DNA of 64,000 nt from Symsagittifera roscoffensis (lineage: Eukaryota; Xenacoelomorpha; Acoela; Convolutidae), in assembly GCF_963678635.1 (NCBI RefSeq), contig NC_087065.1, positions 23,579,254 to 23,643,253 on the forward strand, read 5' to 3'. This document shows, one piece after another, positions 9,618 through 20,817 of the stretch (positions are counted from its first letter, which is position 1; each line of letters begins with the position of its first letter). Made by a program: the position numbers and the translations under genes. Under the pieces are notes generated by a model. The model ran no database searches, was not told the DNA's origin, and saw nothing but the letters and a program-made list of their open reading frames with translations.

Positions 9618-11500
9618 GACTTCTCGACGCACTTGTTTTCTTGTGTGTTTGATTTTTTCAAATTGTCTGTTGGTTTATTTTTTGCGTTTACTTGCTGGAT
9701 GTATTGAATGTTTCATTAACTTTTCTAAATTGCTTGCTTTTCAATAAATTCAAGAAACTGAGGTTTTCAGTGCAATTGAAACGATTGGTTGTGGGAAGCG
9801 CCCCTGCAGGATCAACTAAGCCCATTTTTCTTAAATCAAAGTTTCAGGCAGGGCCATTGAAAAAAAAACATTTTTCGATTCTTTTTTACCCTCTCTCAAA
9901 AACTACCCGCTCGAATCTGAGATTTTTTTTTCAAATCCCCTGCATGTTTGGCTACGATCAAATATTTATACAAAAAATTATGGCCCTCGAAAAAGTCAAA
10001 TGTTTTAAATTTTTTGACTGTTTTTCGAATTTTTCTCAAAAACTACCCTCGCAAATCTGAGTTTTGGATCAATTGAAACAATACGTGAGGAGTGCCCTGC
10101 ATAATCACTTAAGCCCAATTTTCTACACAAAAATTAGGACCCTAGGAAAAGACAATGATTATTTTTGTAGAGTTTTTTAAAACTATTTTAATTTTCTCGA
10201 AAACCACCCTCTGCAATCTGAAACATTCGAATGCGACTTCTCGCTGCTTTGTTTTCTTGCGTGTTTGACTTTTTTCCAATTGTCTGTTGGTTCAATTTTT
10301 TGGGTTTACTTGCTGTATGTTTTGAATGTTTCAATAACTTTTCTAAATTGCTTGCTTTTCAATAAATTCAAATACAAAATGAGGTTTTTAGTGCAACTGA
10401 AACGGTTGGTTGTGGGAAGCGCCCCTGCATGATCAACTAAGCCCATTTTTCTTAAATCAAAAGTGAGGGCAGGGCCATCGAAAAAAAAATCATTTGGATT
10501 TTTGATCATTTTTCGATTCTTTTTGACCCTCTCTCAAAAACTACCCGCTCGAATCTGAGCTTTTTTTTCAAGTCCCCTGCATGTTTGGCTACGATCAAAT
10601 ATTTATACAAAAAGTTATGACACTCGGAGAAGTCAAATGTTTTAAATTTTTTGACTGTTTTTCGAATTTTTTTCAAAAACTACCCTCGCAAATCTGAGTT
10701 TTGGGTCAATTGAAACAATACGTGAGGAGTGCCCTGCATAATCACTTAAGCCCAATTTTCTACACAAAAATTAGGACCCTAGGAAAAGACAATGATTATT
10801 TTTGTAAAGTTTTTTAAAACTATTTTAATTTTCTCGAAAACCACCCTCTGCAATCTGAAACATTCGAATGCGACTTCTCGCTGCTTTGTTTTCTTGCGTG
10901 TTTGACTTTTTTCCAATTGTCTGTTGGTTCAATTTTTTGGGCTTACTTGCTGTATGTATTGAATGTTTCAATAACTTTTCTAAATTGCTTGCTTTTCAAT
11001 AAATTCAAATACAAAATGAGGTTTTTAGTGCAACTGAAACGGTTGTTTGTGGGAAGCGCCCCTGCATGATCAACTAAGCCCATTTTTCTTAAATCAAAAG
11101 TGAGGGCAGGGCCATCGAAAAAAAAATCAGTTGGATTTTTGATCATTTTTCGATTCTTTTTGACCCTCTCTCAAAAACTACCCGCTCGAATCTGAGCTTT
11201 TTTCCAAGTCCCCTGCATGTTTGGCTACGATCAAATATTTATACAAAAAGTTATGGCAATCGGAGAAGTCAAATGTTTTAAATTTTTTGACTGTTTTTCG
11301 AATTTTTCTCAAAAACTACCCTCGCAAATCTGAGTTTTGGGTCAATTGAAACAATACGTGAGGAGTGCCCTGCATAATCATTTAAACCCAATTTTCTACA
11401 CAAAATTTAGGACCCTAGGAAAAGACAATGATTATTTTGTAACGTTTTTTGAAACTACTTTAGTTTTCTCGAAAACTACCCTCTGCAATCTGAAATTTTG
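9618..11500. repeat. Tandem repeat, three copies of a 616-637 bp unit built of shorter blocks
   Basis: Units begin with 'cgacttctcg' at 9,618, 10,234 and 10,871. The second and third units are exactly 637 bp apart and differ by only a few bases; the first is more diverged and about 616 bp. Each unit consists of four blocks of 140-175 bp. Three of them share the start 'caaaaactaccc...aatctgag' and the text 'cctgcatnatc'. The structure is thus a higher-order repeat in which old blocks were later amplified as a larger unit. Frames of 65-122 codons inside it repeat with the unit and are not taken as genes. Confidence 0.85.
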
Positions 11501-13200
11501 CGTTAAATCGAAAAGGTTCAATCGAATAATTTAGCTTCGAAATTTTTTCTTGAAAAAACAGCAGCTCCTTAATTGTTTTTAAAAAAGGTGATTTTTGTGA
11601 AGATTTTGATATCTCATAAATTTCACCCTTCTTTTTTGTTTAGTAGAGGTTTTGAGCTAAGTTCAGTTTTTGAAATTACCCAATTCATCGCAAAGTTATT
11701 AAAACACCTACCTCCAGCTTTAGCTATTTTTAGTTATTTTTTTGAGACATACGAAAACTTTGGTTGTTTTTCATTTCCAACATTTTTCATACTTCTTTTT
11801 TTATGTTATTTTTTATTATTGTGCTACATCACAAGTGGTGCGAAGCTCCGCTTCGCCTCTGTGATGAAATTTTCAATCCTAAATTGTTCGCGAAATTTTT
11901 CTGTTTTTTTCTGCGTTTCTTAACTCTTTCGCCACTGTGTAATTAATTTGAAATTTCGGGGCTCCTCTGGAACACTTTATTAGAGGTAACGATTACGCCT
12001 GGGACAACCAATTTCCTAACCTCGCGTCCGTCTGGAACTTTTTTTCAAACTGAAAATTCCGTTTCAAAATAAATGTCGGCTTATCGTTATCGTTAGGCTG
12101 ATTATGTTTTGCCAGCTTAGTTTCCGTTATCACAAAAGTTTTTTGAGCTGAAAACAAATTTCAAAAAATTGAAGGTAGTCTCAGAGTATTCCTTTAATTG
12201 AAACATTTACTAAATCTGTGTTTTTGTTAATTATTTTTTTTTGCTTAAAAAATCGAGCTGGCCTCAATTGTTTCGGCAAATATTTTTTGTTGGCTTAGTA
12301 ACCTAACTTTGCATAGTGTAAAAGTAAAATAATTATTCAACCTGTATTTCCGTAGGAGGGAGTGTAAAATTGGATTAAACAATTTTACAGAGTTTTTTTC
12401 AGGCTTTAGAAAAAAAGAAGTAAAGCTCTACATATTGTCATTGTTCTTTGTTGCTTGCTTTAAAGTGGATGAAAAGTTAGCAATCAAGTTTTGTGATTTG
12501 TTATGTCCTGTTTACAAGGTGAGCAAATTTTTATCCAGAGGCCAGAATTTGAGTCCTGTTGACTTCCACCTTTCAGACTCTTTTCAAGGTGTTTTCTCCA
12601 AATTAATTGTAATTAATATAATGCATAGCAGCAATGCCTTATTCTAATGCTCATGTAGTTAGGTTCATATGATTTATTAATGCTTCAATTTATTTGATTT
12701 ATTGCCTTGAGTTGTCTTGTAGCTGAAAATCAACAGATTGTTTCGAAAATTTCCAACTAATTTTAAATTTTGTTTTTGATTATTTAATCTCTGGTGTCAT
12801 GCCTTTATGCGCTCGCAATCTCCAGATTAAAAAAAATTCTAGTAATATATTTAAGATATTTGCCACCTGACTAGGCTTTTCCAACTTTTCAAAGATTTTT
12901 CTTCAAGATTTGACAAAGATTGCTGGGCCTGGGTACGATATTTATTTAGTCGTAAAAAAGTTTCTGAACGATATAATGATAATGAACAATCATCTAATTT
13001 GTAAAAAAAATTTAACTTTAATTATCTGTCTTAATGTCATGCTGTTTCATATCATTCAAAAAGTAAATGCATACAAAGCTAAAAGAAAAGTAAAAAATGA
13101 ACTTTTTCAATCAAAGGCGCTAAAAAGTATTTAGCTGACTGGTATACCTTTTTTCAGTTTTTTTTTCAATTGAACTAACTAACGATATTATATTAAACAT
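11501..13200. other. Non-coding AT-rich stretch upstream of the sulfotransferase pair
   Basis: Apart from the hairpin repeat at 11,820-11,905 no gene or RNA was recognised. The end (13,160-13,200) contains 'tttcaattgaactaactaac', matched by 'tttcaattgtactaagtagc' before the second sulfotransferase gene, so the duplicated unit includes some upstream DNA. Confidence 0.4.
11820..11905. repeat. Hairpin-centred repeat H, copy 2
   Basis: Outer stem CATCACA (11,827-11,833) pairs with TGTGATG (11,860-11,866). Inner stem GCGAAGC (11,840-11,846) pairs with GCTTCGC (11,850-11,856) around TCC. The copy at 9,170 keeps the inner stem core but not the outer one. Confidence 0.7.
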
Positions 13201-13268
13201 CTAGCACTCATAACTTGCTTTCTCCAGCCTTTAAAAAAGAATGCTTTCAATTATATGCGCTCACTAAA

Positions 13269-14462
13269 ATGGTCAAGATTAAGTTATTGACCGGTATAGT
13301 TCCACTGTTGTTTATTGTGCTTTTTATTCATGAAGACTTTCGTTTCTGGAACTATAGTTTGTCTATGATAATTTTCGACCATGGGTATCCTGGTTACGAC
13401 CCATTCTCAAAGAATACAAAAGCTGGAAATACTGCAAATTTTTTTTGCAAAAATAAAAAGGACAAAATAATGTTTTTGAAAAACTTAAAGGTGGCAGGAA
13501 CAACTTTATTTGGTGTTCTCTTACAAATAGCGGTCCATTACCACAAATACGAAGTCCCACTAAATTTGCAATCAATTAAAGAAAACAATTTCACAAACTA
13601 CGGTTTCCTTTTAAATCACACGGGGCTGGATTTTCTGGAAGATTTTAGAAAACTGTTTCCGAAGAGAGAATTTTTGTGGTTATCGTCGGTTCGAAACCCT
13701 GAAAACCAAATTGTATCTTGGATTCAGTACACGAAACGAATGAACCTGTACTCACAAAAAAACTTTGAAAAAACTTTAGAAACTACCAAAAGCAGATCTT
13801 TGGAAGGATTTACACATGGCGACGGACACATGTCCTATTTTATACTGAGGAGTTGTGCCAAATTTGGAAGAGCTGGATACAAATTTGAAAAATGTGCTCG
13901 CGAAGTTATTGAAGAATTCGATTTGATAATACCCGTCGAACGTTTCAACGAAGGTTTAGTTGCCCTTCACAAAATGACGTGCCTACCTTTATCTGACTTT
14001 GCATATGTTAAACGTTTACATCACTCGGAAAAATTTCAATTATCAACTGAAAATATCTCAGCTATTTTGAAATTTCACGAGGATGACATATTCTATCACG
14101 AGTACGCATCCAAGAAATTTGACGCATTTTTCGAAGAGTTTCAAAAAAAGTACTGCCATTCAGTCAATTGCTCTCAAGAAGTTGAACTACTTTTGATAGA
14201 AAATAAAAAACTGGAACACGATTGCGGTTTTCGCGTATCCAATTTTGTCGGAAAAAGACAAACATATACTCTTGATTTTGGTAAAATGAAACATGATTTC
14301 AATTTGGCCCTAAAGTGTTTACCGTTTGCAATAGAAAGAAAAAACCTTCACCTCATCAACCGATACAATGAAATCATTCGACAGAACGGAAGCTCCGATT
14401 TTGCAAAAACATTTGTTCCTCTGTGGCTGGAAACAATTAAGGAGAATACTTCAGTTTTCTAA
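13269..14462 (+). CDS. Galactose-3-O-sulfotransferase-like protein, copy 1
   Basis: Predicted Golgi enzyme that moves sulfate from PAPS to galactose on glycolipids or glycans. The frame is intronless, 397 residues, close to the usual length of the Gal3ST family. I start at ATG 13,269 (context aaaATGG), which aligns with copy 2; an in-frame ATG-type start 54 bp upstream has no counterpart there. Residues 8-21 form a signal anchor (type II membrane protein). The 5'-phosphosulfate-binding loop is FLKNLKVAGTTLFG (69-82) and the 3'-phosphate-binding segment is LSSVRNPENQIVS (138-150). Several N-glycosylation sequons (NYS, NFT, NHT, NIS, NCS) fit a lumenal domain. It forms a tandem pair with the gene at 17,876. 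From residue 220 on it is almost identical to copy 2, whereas the N-terminal half differs clearly. The exact acceptor sugar cannot be told from sequence. Confidence 0.8.
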   Translation: MVKIKLLTGIVPLLFIVLFIHEDFRFWNYSLSMIIFDHGYPGYDPFSKNTKAGNTANFFCKNKKDKIMFLKNLKVAGTTLFGVLLQIAVHYHKYEVPLNLQSIKENNFTNYGFLLNHTGLDFLEDFRKLFPKREFLWLSSVRNPENQIVSWIQYTKRMNLYSQKNFEKTLETTKSRSLEGFTHGDGHMSYFILRSCAKFGRAGYKFEKCAREVIEEFDLIIPVERFNEGLVALHKMTCLPLSDFAYVKRLHHSEKFQLSTENISAILKFHEDDIFYHEYASKKFDAFFEEFQKKYCHSVNCSQEVELLLIENKKLEHDCGFRVSNFVGKRQTYTLDFGKMKHDFNLALKCLPFAIERKNLHLINRYNEIIRQNGSSDFAKTFVPLWLETIKENTSVF

Positions 14463-14603
14463 CTGTCTTGAAAGCTCTTACACCTGTTTTTATACTAGCA
14501 ATTTGTTCTACACAAGCTAATTTGCATTTCAGTTAGAATTGCTCTTCTTTGTGTAATGTTTTAACGTCTAACAAAGATGTTAGCAGTAAAGCATAAATTT
14601 TTC

Positions 14604-14609
14604 AATAAA
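14604..14609 (+). promoter_or_regulatory. Possible poly(A) signal of sulfotransferase copy 1
   Basis: AATAAA about 140 bp after the stop codon. In AT-rich DNA such a hexamer is expected often, so this is weak. Confidence 0.3.
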
Positions 14610-16454
14610 AATATTCAAGATTTTTATTCATTAGTAAGAAAACATTCCTCACGCAATATCTTCGCCTCTTTTAGCGCAGTAATTAAATCTATTAGTCTGC
14701 CTACATTCCTATTCGAGTTGTTTACGCGTGTCTGGGCAGTTTTATCTCCTAGACATTTAGTTCCTATCTTAGACAAATTCCGCAAAAGTGTCCTAAAATG
14801 TCTGTCTAATCAACCCACTAGTTAATTTCAGGATTAATGTTCTTATAAACTTTAGAAGAGGATTGATTCGACAATACTACGAGCCGGGTCAGTTTTTTCC
14901 TAAGCAACGCGTATCAGAAAATTGAAGCTTCATTCGAATTGATTAACCAATACAGGGAATCTTCAGAACCCCATAATTGACTATAAAAAGTTATTTATTG
15001 CTGGAAAACGAGAAATCGGAAACAAGAGATTGCAGTTTTTGAATACAAACATTTTTCCCGATTTTTCCATTTTTCCTAGGGAGCCAAAAATAGGTTTTTT
15101 GGGCTTTTCTCAAAATGGGTAACTTTTTGATCTTTGGTGATAAAAACCTTTCATAATATATTCATAGTGTCTATGATTACAAAAAATTAGCACGGTTTTT
15201 AAAAATCAATTTTTTCATTTTTAACTATTTTTTGTGGTCAAAAATCGAAAAATTTGGAAACAAAAAAAACGTTTTTGACAAATTATTTGAGCTTTTCATA
15301 GTCAATTTAGTGGGTTTTGATCATTTATTTGTCAAAAGTTATTACGATTTATATCTACTTTTGCGGAAAAAAATGCCCAATGATTCGAAACTAGCCCTAA
15401 ATAGTTTTTATTAGCAACAGATTAAAAAAACTTAATTCAACACTGGTAGAATAAATTCAATTGACAGAATTTTCACTCGTTTTTCTTGGCACATTTGTTT
15501 TCATTTTTATTTGGAGTTGACAAATTTTTCTTATAATGTTACAATTGAACATCTACGAGTGGAAAATTAAGGAAGAAAATAGATCAACTTTTACACCATA
15601 GTTGCACAATGGAATAGTCAAATTATTAGACAATTGCGCATTTGCTTCTTCATTTTTTAACTTTTGAAATTAAATTGAAGTGTATGTATTTATCACAACT
15701 CAAAAGTTTTATGTAAAAATGCTTTGCTTTACGTGTGTCTGAGCAATTTAACCTTAAAACATTTTTACCCGATCAATACTCCCCTAAGTACAAAGCTTGA
15801 CAACGCGCTTAGTTCTTTAACAGCTCTTAGTTCTTTAGCTAAAAACTTTCGCAGTTTTCGTAATTGAAGCTGCAAAAAGATCAGTTTTTGTTTGTTCCAA
15901 AATTTTTGTTTCAGTTCCAAAATTTCGATGTTTGTTGTTTGTGACCTGATCGTTAAAATTTAGGACTCCAGTATATGGTTTTACAGGTTGCCATTCTAAA
16001 ATTTTTCAGCTAGTTGTATAAATCAGGAGAACGGAAATTTTAGTATAATGGGTAGATTAAGTCCAAAGTTTTCCTTGGGAAAATCCTGGCCTAATTTTTT
16101 AGACAACTTGTAGAATATCTTACAATAAAAAGCATTAAAAAATTTCTGTTTTATTTTTTCACAAAAAATTTAAGTCAATTTTGTTTCTTTTTCAAGAAAA
16201 ATTCAAAGTGGACTACGTTAATACAAAATTAAAAAATCTGAAAAAGACTTCTCGAGATTTTTTTTCCCCTGAAATCTGAATTTTGACTATAAAAAACTGC
16301 TTTTCGTACGATTTTCATAAATGGAACAATTTTTCCATACGCTTCGTCAATGAAACTGTATGATGAGCAATTTTGTCGTATGGAATTGTATGATAAGCAT
16401 TTTTTGGTTCGAGGAGGTCAACCTTGGTAATATGCTCTGAAATTGTAATTTGTT

Positions 16455-16785
16455 ACTGTTTTGTTTTGCTTTGAAATTTTAATATTCTTTTGTTTAAGTT
16501 ATCAACAACAATAAAGTTCCCTTTTTAATTTTTGATTTAGGAAGCAATTTCCGAGTAGTTGTACAAACTTTATATGATGACTCATTATTCGTGAAGTAAC
16601 AAAATGCGAGTGATTTTTTAGTTTTATTTCGAAATTTTAATATTATTTTGCTTAAATTGTCAACAACAATTTAAAGTTCCATTTTTAGTTTTGGATTTAC
16701 GAGCTTCAAAGTATTTGTATAAACATTAAAAATCACTCATTATTCATTCGAGTGACGCAGTGCGAGTAATCTTTTGCTGTGCTTA
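16455..16785. repeat. Two diverged tandem copies of a repeat of about 160 bp
   Basis: 'gaaattttaatattctttt' then 'atcaacaacaataaagttcc' and 'actcattattcgtgaagtaa' is followed, about 160 bp on, by 'gaaattttaatattatttt', 'gtcaacaacaatttaaagtt' and 'actcattattcattcgagtg'. Confidence 0.65.
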
Positions 16786-17875
16786 GAAATGTTTATCCTC
16801 TCAAGCACAATTTTTTTGCTCTCCTCTAAATTCAGTTTGCTGATTGATCACTAATTGATCAACATTCCAAAAAAAAAAAACAAAAAAAACCAAGATTTCT
16901 GCCATATTCTCAAAATTTTGAGCCATTACGATCCATAGCTGTTTTTTTTTCGCCTTGTCTTTTTCGTCCGACTATTCTTTTTAGTCCGGATAAAAAGACT
17001 CATTGATTCAATTAACTCAAACATTCTATTGATTAATTGAATGAATTCATTTCAGAATGGGCCTTTTTTACAGAAAAATGAAGTGAAAATCATGCCTTCG
17101 ATAATTTTTAGTAAAGTCAGTTCTAACTTTTTGAGTATAGATAGGGGATTCAGTTTTTAGAATGACAGTGGCAAATATCACTTGCTTCAAAAAATTGCGT
17201 GCAGGATGAAAGCATAAAAAACTGAAAAAATACGTTTTTAAGGTTATTTTTTCTTTTCATCAAATGCGCCCTGGGACACGCTAAACTGCAGTCAGAAAAT
17301 TCACTGAAAGCCTCACAATTTAATTTTTTTTCTATATATATTTTTAACCTCCTTCATGTCAATTAATTGAGCGTTTTCTCCAAATTAAGTGTTCCTTTTC
17401 CTGTTATCGAAATTGAATATGAAACTCATCATTGCAAAACTTTCCTTTTCCATGGCAATCAGAGAGGTAAATAACGTTCAAGTCCCTCAAAATGTTTTCA
17501 GTGCTTTTATATTTCTTTAAATATTCAATAATGAATACATTTTCTAATTGGAGCCCCAAACTTTTTTTCGGAGGCTTAAGCTGTTGTTGTCTTGTCATTC
17601 AAAGACTGCGATATTTACTTAATTGTAAATGTTTTTCTCAACGAACGAATGATGATTATTTGACTTTCCATCATGCTTTTTTCTCATTATTAAAAAGTAA
17701 AATGTTGAAAAAATTACAAGAGAAATTAAAAAACAACGTTCTTTAGAAGCTCTGAAAATTGTTTTGTGGCTTTTAGTTAATTTTTGTCAATTTCTTCTTT
17801 CAATTGTACTAAGTAGCAATTTTGTATTGAGCGTGCCATTAAAACGTGAACGCTTTCTTAAATTCGCTAAATAAA

Positions 17876-19072
17876 ATGGTAAAGTTTAAATTATTCTCTC
17901 GTATAGTTGTTCTTTTATTTTTTGTACTTTTCATACATCAATACTTTATTTTCTTTAACGAAAGTTCCTTCGTGGAAATTACCGACCATGGGAATCCTGG
18001 CTACGACTCCTTCTCAGAAAAAACGAAGACTGAAAACACTCCACAGGATTTTTGCATAAAAGACAAAGTTATGTTTTTGAAAAACATGAAGGTGGCTAGT
18101 ACAACTTTAGACAGTATTCTCCTGCGTATAGCATTCCATTATCACAAATACGAAGTCCCGCGTAACTTGCAAACAATTAAAGAAGACGTGAAAAAAAGTT
18201 TCACAAATTACGGGTTCCTTTTGGATCACACGCCACTAGATAATTTAGAAGATTTTCGTAAACTGTTTCCAAAGAGCGAATTTGTGTGGCTATCTTCGGT
18301 GCGAAGCCCTGAGAGCCAAATTATATCTTGGATTCAGTATTCGAATCGAATGAATATGTATTCACAAAAACAAATTGACAAAACTTTACAAACGACCAAA
18401 AACAGGTCTCTGCAAGGTTTAACATATGGCGACGGGCACATGTCTTACTTTATATTGAGTAGTTGTCACAAATTTGGAACGTTTGGATACAAATTTGAGA
18501 AATGTGCGCGCGAAGTTGTTGACGAATTCGATTTAATAATACCCGTCGAACGTTTCAACGAAGGTTTAGTTGCCCTTCACAAAATGACGTGCCTACCTTT
18601 ATCTGACTTTGCATATGTTAAACGTTTACATCACTCGGAAAAATTTCAATTATCAACTGAAAATATCTCAGCTATTTTGAAATTTCACGAGGATGACATA
18701 TTCTATCACGAGTACGCATCCAAGAAATTTGACGCATTTTTCGAAGAGTTTCAAAAAAACTACTGCCATTCAGTCAATTGCTCTCAAGAAGTTGAACTAC
18801 TTTTGATAGAAAATAAAAAACTGGAACACGATTGCGGTTTTCGCGTATCCAATTTTGTCGGAAAAAGACAAACATATACTCTTGATTTTGAGAAAATGCA
18901 ACATGATTTCTATTTAGCCCTAAAGTGCTTACCGTTCGCAATAGAAAGGAAAAACCTTCACCTCATCAACCGATACAATGAAATCATTCGACAGAACGGA
19001 AGCTCCGATTTTGCAAAAACATTTGTTCCTCTGTGGCTGGATACCGTTAAAGAGAATATTGCAATATTCTAA
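17876..19072 (+). CDS. Galactose-3-O-sulfotransferase-like protein, copy 2
   Basis: Same predicted role as copy 1: PAPS-dependent sulfation of galactose in the Golgi lumen. The frame is intronless, 398 residues, starting at ATG 17,876 (aaaATGG). The signal anchor is at residues 8-20. The PAPS loop is FLKNMKVASTTLDS (67-80) and the 3'-phosphate segment is LSSVRSPESQIIS (139-151). The two signature motifs differ from copy 1 at a few positions but keep the T/S and R residues expected in the family. It lies 4.61 kb downstream of copy 1 in the same direction. The N-terminal half is roughly two-thirds identical to copy 1; the C-terminal half is nearly identical down to silent sites, as after gene conversion. 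No breaks are seen. Confidence 0.8.
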   Translation: MVKFKLFSRIVVLLFFVLFIHQYFIFFNESSFVEITDHGNPGYDSFSEKTKTENTPQDFCIKDKVMFLKNMKVASTTLDSILLRIAFHYHKYEVPRNLQTIKEDVKKSFTNYGFLLDHTPLDNLEDFRKLFPKSEFVWLSSVRSPESQIISWIQYSNRMNMYSQKQIDKTLQTTKNRSLQGLTYGDGHMSYFILSSCHKFGTFGYKFEKCAREVVDEFDLIIPVERFNEGLVALHKMTCLPLSDFAYVKRLHHSEKFQLSTENISAILKFHEDDIFYHEYASKKFDAFFEEFQKNYCHSVNCSQEVELLLIENKKLEHDCGFRVSNFVGKRQTYTLDFEKMQHDFYLALKCLPFAIERKNLHLINRYNEIIRQNGSSDFAKTFVPLWLDTVKENIAIF

Positions 19073-19884
19073 TTGCTAACAAAGCTTTAAAAACTTTTTG
19101 TTTTTACAAGGAAAATATTCTACTGAAACTTATCTGCATGACAGTTAGGACTGCTTTTTGCTGCTTAAAGTAGTAGTCTAATATTGAGAATTTTTCTCAT
19201 TCTGTATTAACATTTAGCGTAAAACAACTACAATATTTCAACATAAATAGAAGATAATAACATTAAAACAATAATTCCGCTCTGAGACACCTGTTAACCA
19301 GACAACTTTTACACGGACGATCCTGCTCGGACAATTTTTGAATTTTCACTCAGAATGATTGTCGCAAGCTGATAAACTTTAATCTGAAAAGTCCCCATAA
19401 ATGATTGAAAGTAAAATATCTTTTCAATTTTAAGCTACAGGGCGCAGATTTTCTTCACTATAAAAATTTTAAAAATGCTGCTAGTTGAAGAATTGAAAAA
19501 ATGCGACAAAGAAACTACCCGAGCACAACAGCTCTGCCATTTTTGTCGATGGTCACAAAAACGCTTTTTAATTTTTTGAGTGTGTTTCAAGATGATTGCA
19601 ATAAAATTAATTTTTGGCCGCAAGTAGAACTGCATTTAAACACACAATTGTTCCTAAATTTAAGTTTTTTTTTCTATGACGTTGAAATTAAAGTGAAAAT
19701 TTGAACAATAAGCGTTGTGCGTAGAAAAAATTCACCTTAGAGATAACATGAATTGCTTTTCCACAAAAACTATCATTTAAAAACCTAACAAGCCAAGCAA
19801 AAAAACATTTCAGCATGAGCTCAAGGCATTCGAATTATTTTTAAGTTTTTCAAGTTATCATAAAGAAAAAAATATCTCTAACTT
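19073..19884. other. Non-coding flank
   Basis: No gene, RNA or repeat recognised. An AATAAA occurs only at 19,600-19,605, too far from the stop to be convincing as the poly(A) signal of the gene before it. Confidence 0.35.
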
Positions 19885-20817
19885 TGTTTCAAACCCTGCA
19901 AATTCATCCACAGCATTGAAAACCAAGAAGTCTGATATTCAGAATTAATTGTATAAACTGATCAATTTTGTCTTGAGTCGCCTTCCGCCTTGCTGCTCTG
20001 ACCAATGAGAATGGGTAGAAAGTTTTTTTCTTTCGGTTTGTTTTATTTTTCATACATTGTTGAGAAAACTTGGTTCAAAATTTTAAGTCGATTTTTGAAG
20101 GAATTAAGCAAACGAGTAGTCCTCTACTCGCTCGAAATACACCAAAGTTTTTTTAAAGAGTACAAAATTTACATTACGAGGCCAAACTGTGCACTGTATA
20201 GGAGCAAAATTTTGTGTCTGTATGTTCCTGGATTCCGGAGACAAGTCTTAAAATATGTTTCAAAATGTAAGTGGATTCCACAAACAAAACTTCAGTGGAT
20301 TCCGCATACATATACCTGTAACGTAAATCTTGTCGGCACATTTGTTTCGCTGCGGATTCCGCAACAAGCATATATAGCTAGTTGTTCTGGATTCCTCAAC
20401 TGTAAGTGGATTCCGCAAAATGTAAGCGGAATCCGCAAATGTAAGTGGATTCCGCAAACTGTAAGGGGATTCCGAATTTTGTTCAATACTGAACTTGCAT
20501 ATGAACAATTAAAAGCTGAGCTGGAATTCTTATATCTAGCAATGCGGAAGTTAAAAGCAAAGACTTAATCATTGTCAGTGGAATCCAAGAACAAGTCTCA
20601 AAACATTGGTTACCTAATTCGGTGGATGTCATCTTTCAGTATTTTGGAAACTCAACTCCGAATAAATTCAATATTTGAGTCATTGAGTTGAGAGTTTATG
20701 AAACACACAGCATATCGCCAAATTAGGTCAGTTTTTGGGATTCCATCGATCCCAAAAACTGGTCAGTATTTGAGATTGATGGAATCCCAAAAGCTGGAAT
20801 GAAGTGGAATAAATCCA
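19885..20817. repeat. Segment X, original copy of a 933 bp duplication
   Basis: Nearly identical (about 1-2% different by eye) to 23,251-24,184. It starts in plain flanking DNA, includes the left arm of the fold-back element at 20,165, and ends inside that element's centre. So it was copied together with non-element DNA and not as a transposon unit. Confidence 0.9.

Larger units (their letters stand above)
14463..17875. other. Non-coding spacer between the two sulfotransferase genes
   Basis: AT-rich, no gene recognised. The first 100 bp resemble the 3' flank of copy 2 ('tgcattcagttag'-like text), and the last 100 bp resemble the 5' flank of copy 1, consistent with a tandem duplication of about 4.6 kb. 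A two-copy repeat lies at 16,455-16,785. Confidence 0.45.

Noticed and set aside
9692-11923. Frames of 60-120 codons in the 9.6-12 kb region
   Set aside because: They repeat with the 637 bp tandem unit or are low-complexity AT-rich sequence with no domain.
12435-13134. Frames of 70-74 codons before the sulfotransferase gene as upstream exons
   Set aside because: No similarity to sulfotransferases, and the tandem partner at 17,876 has no counterpart; both genes appear complete in one exon.
20005-20568. 187-residue frame (and its 176-residue twin at 23,405-23,935)
   Set aside because: They lie in the copied segment X and consist of translated GCGGATTCCGC repeats ('KWIPQ', 'GFRI'); frames on both strands are equally open. 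Not protein genes.
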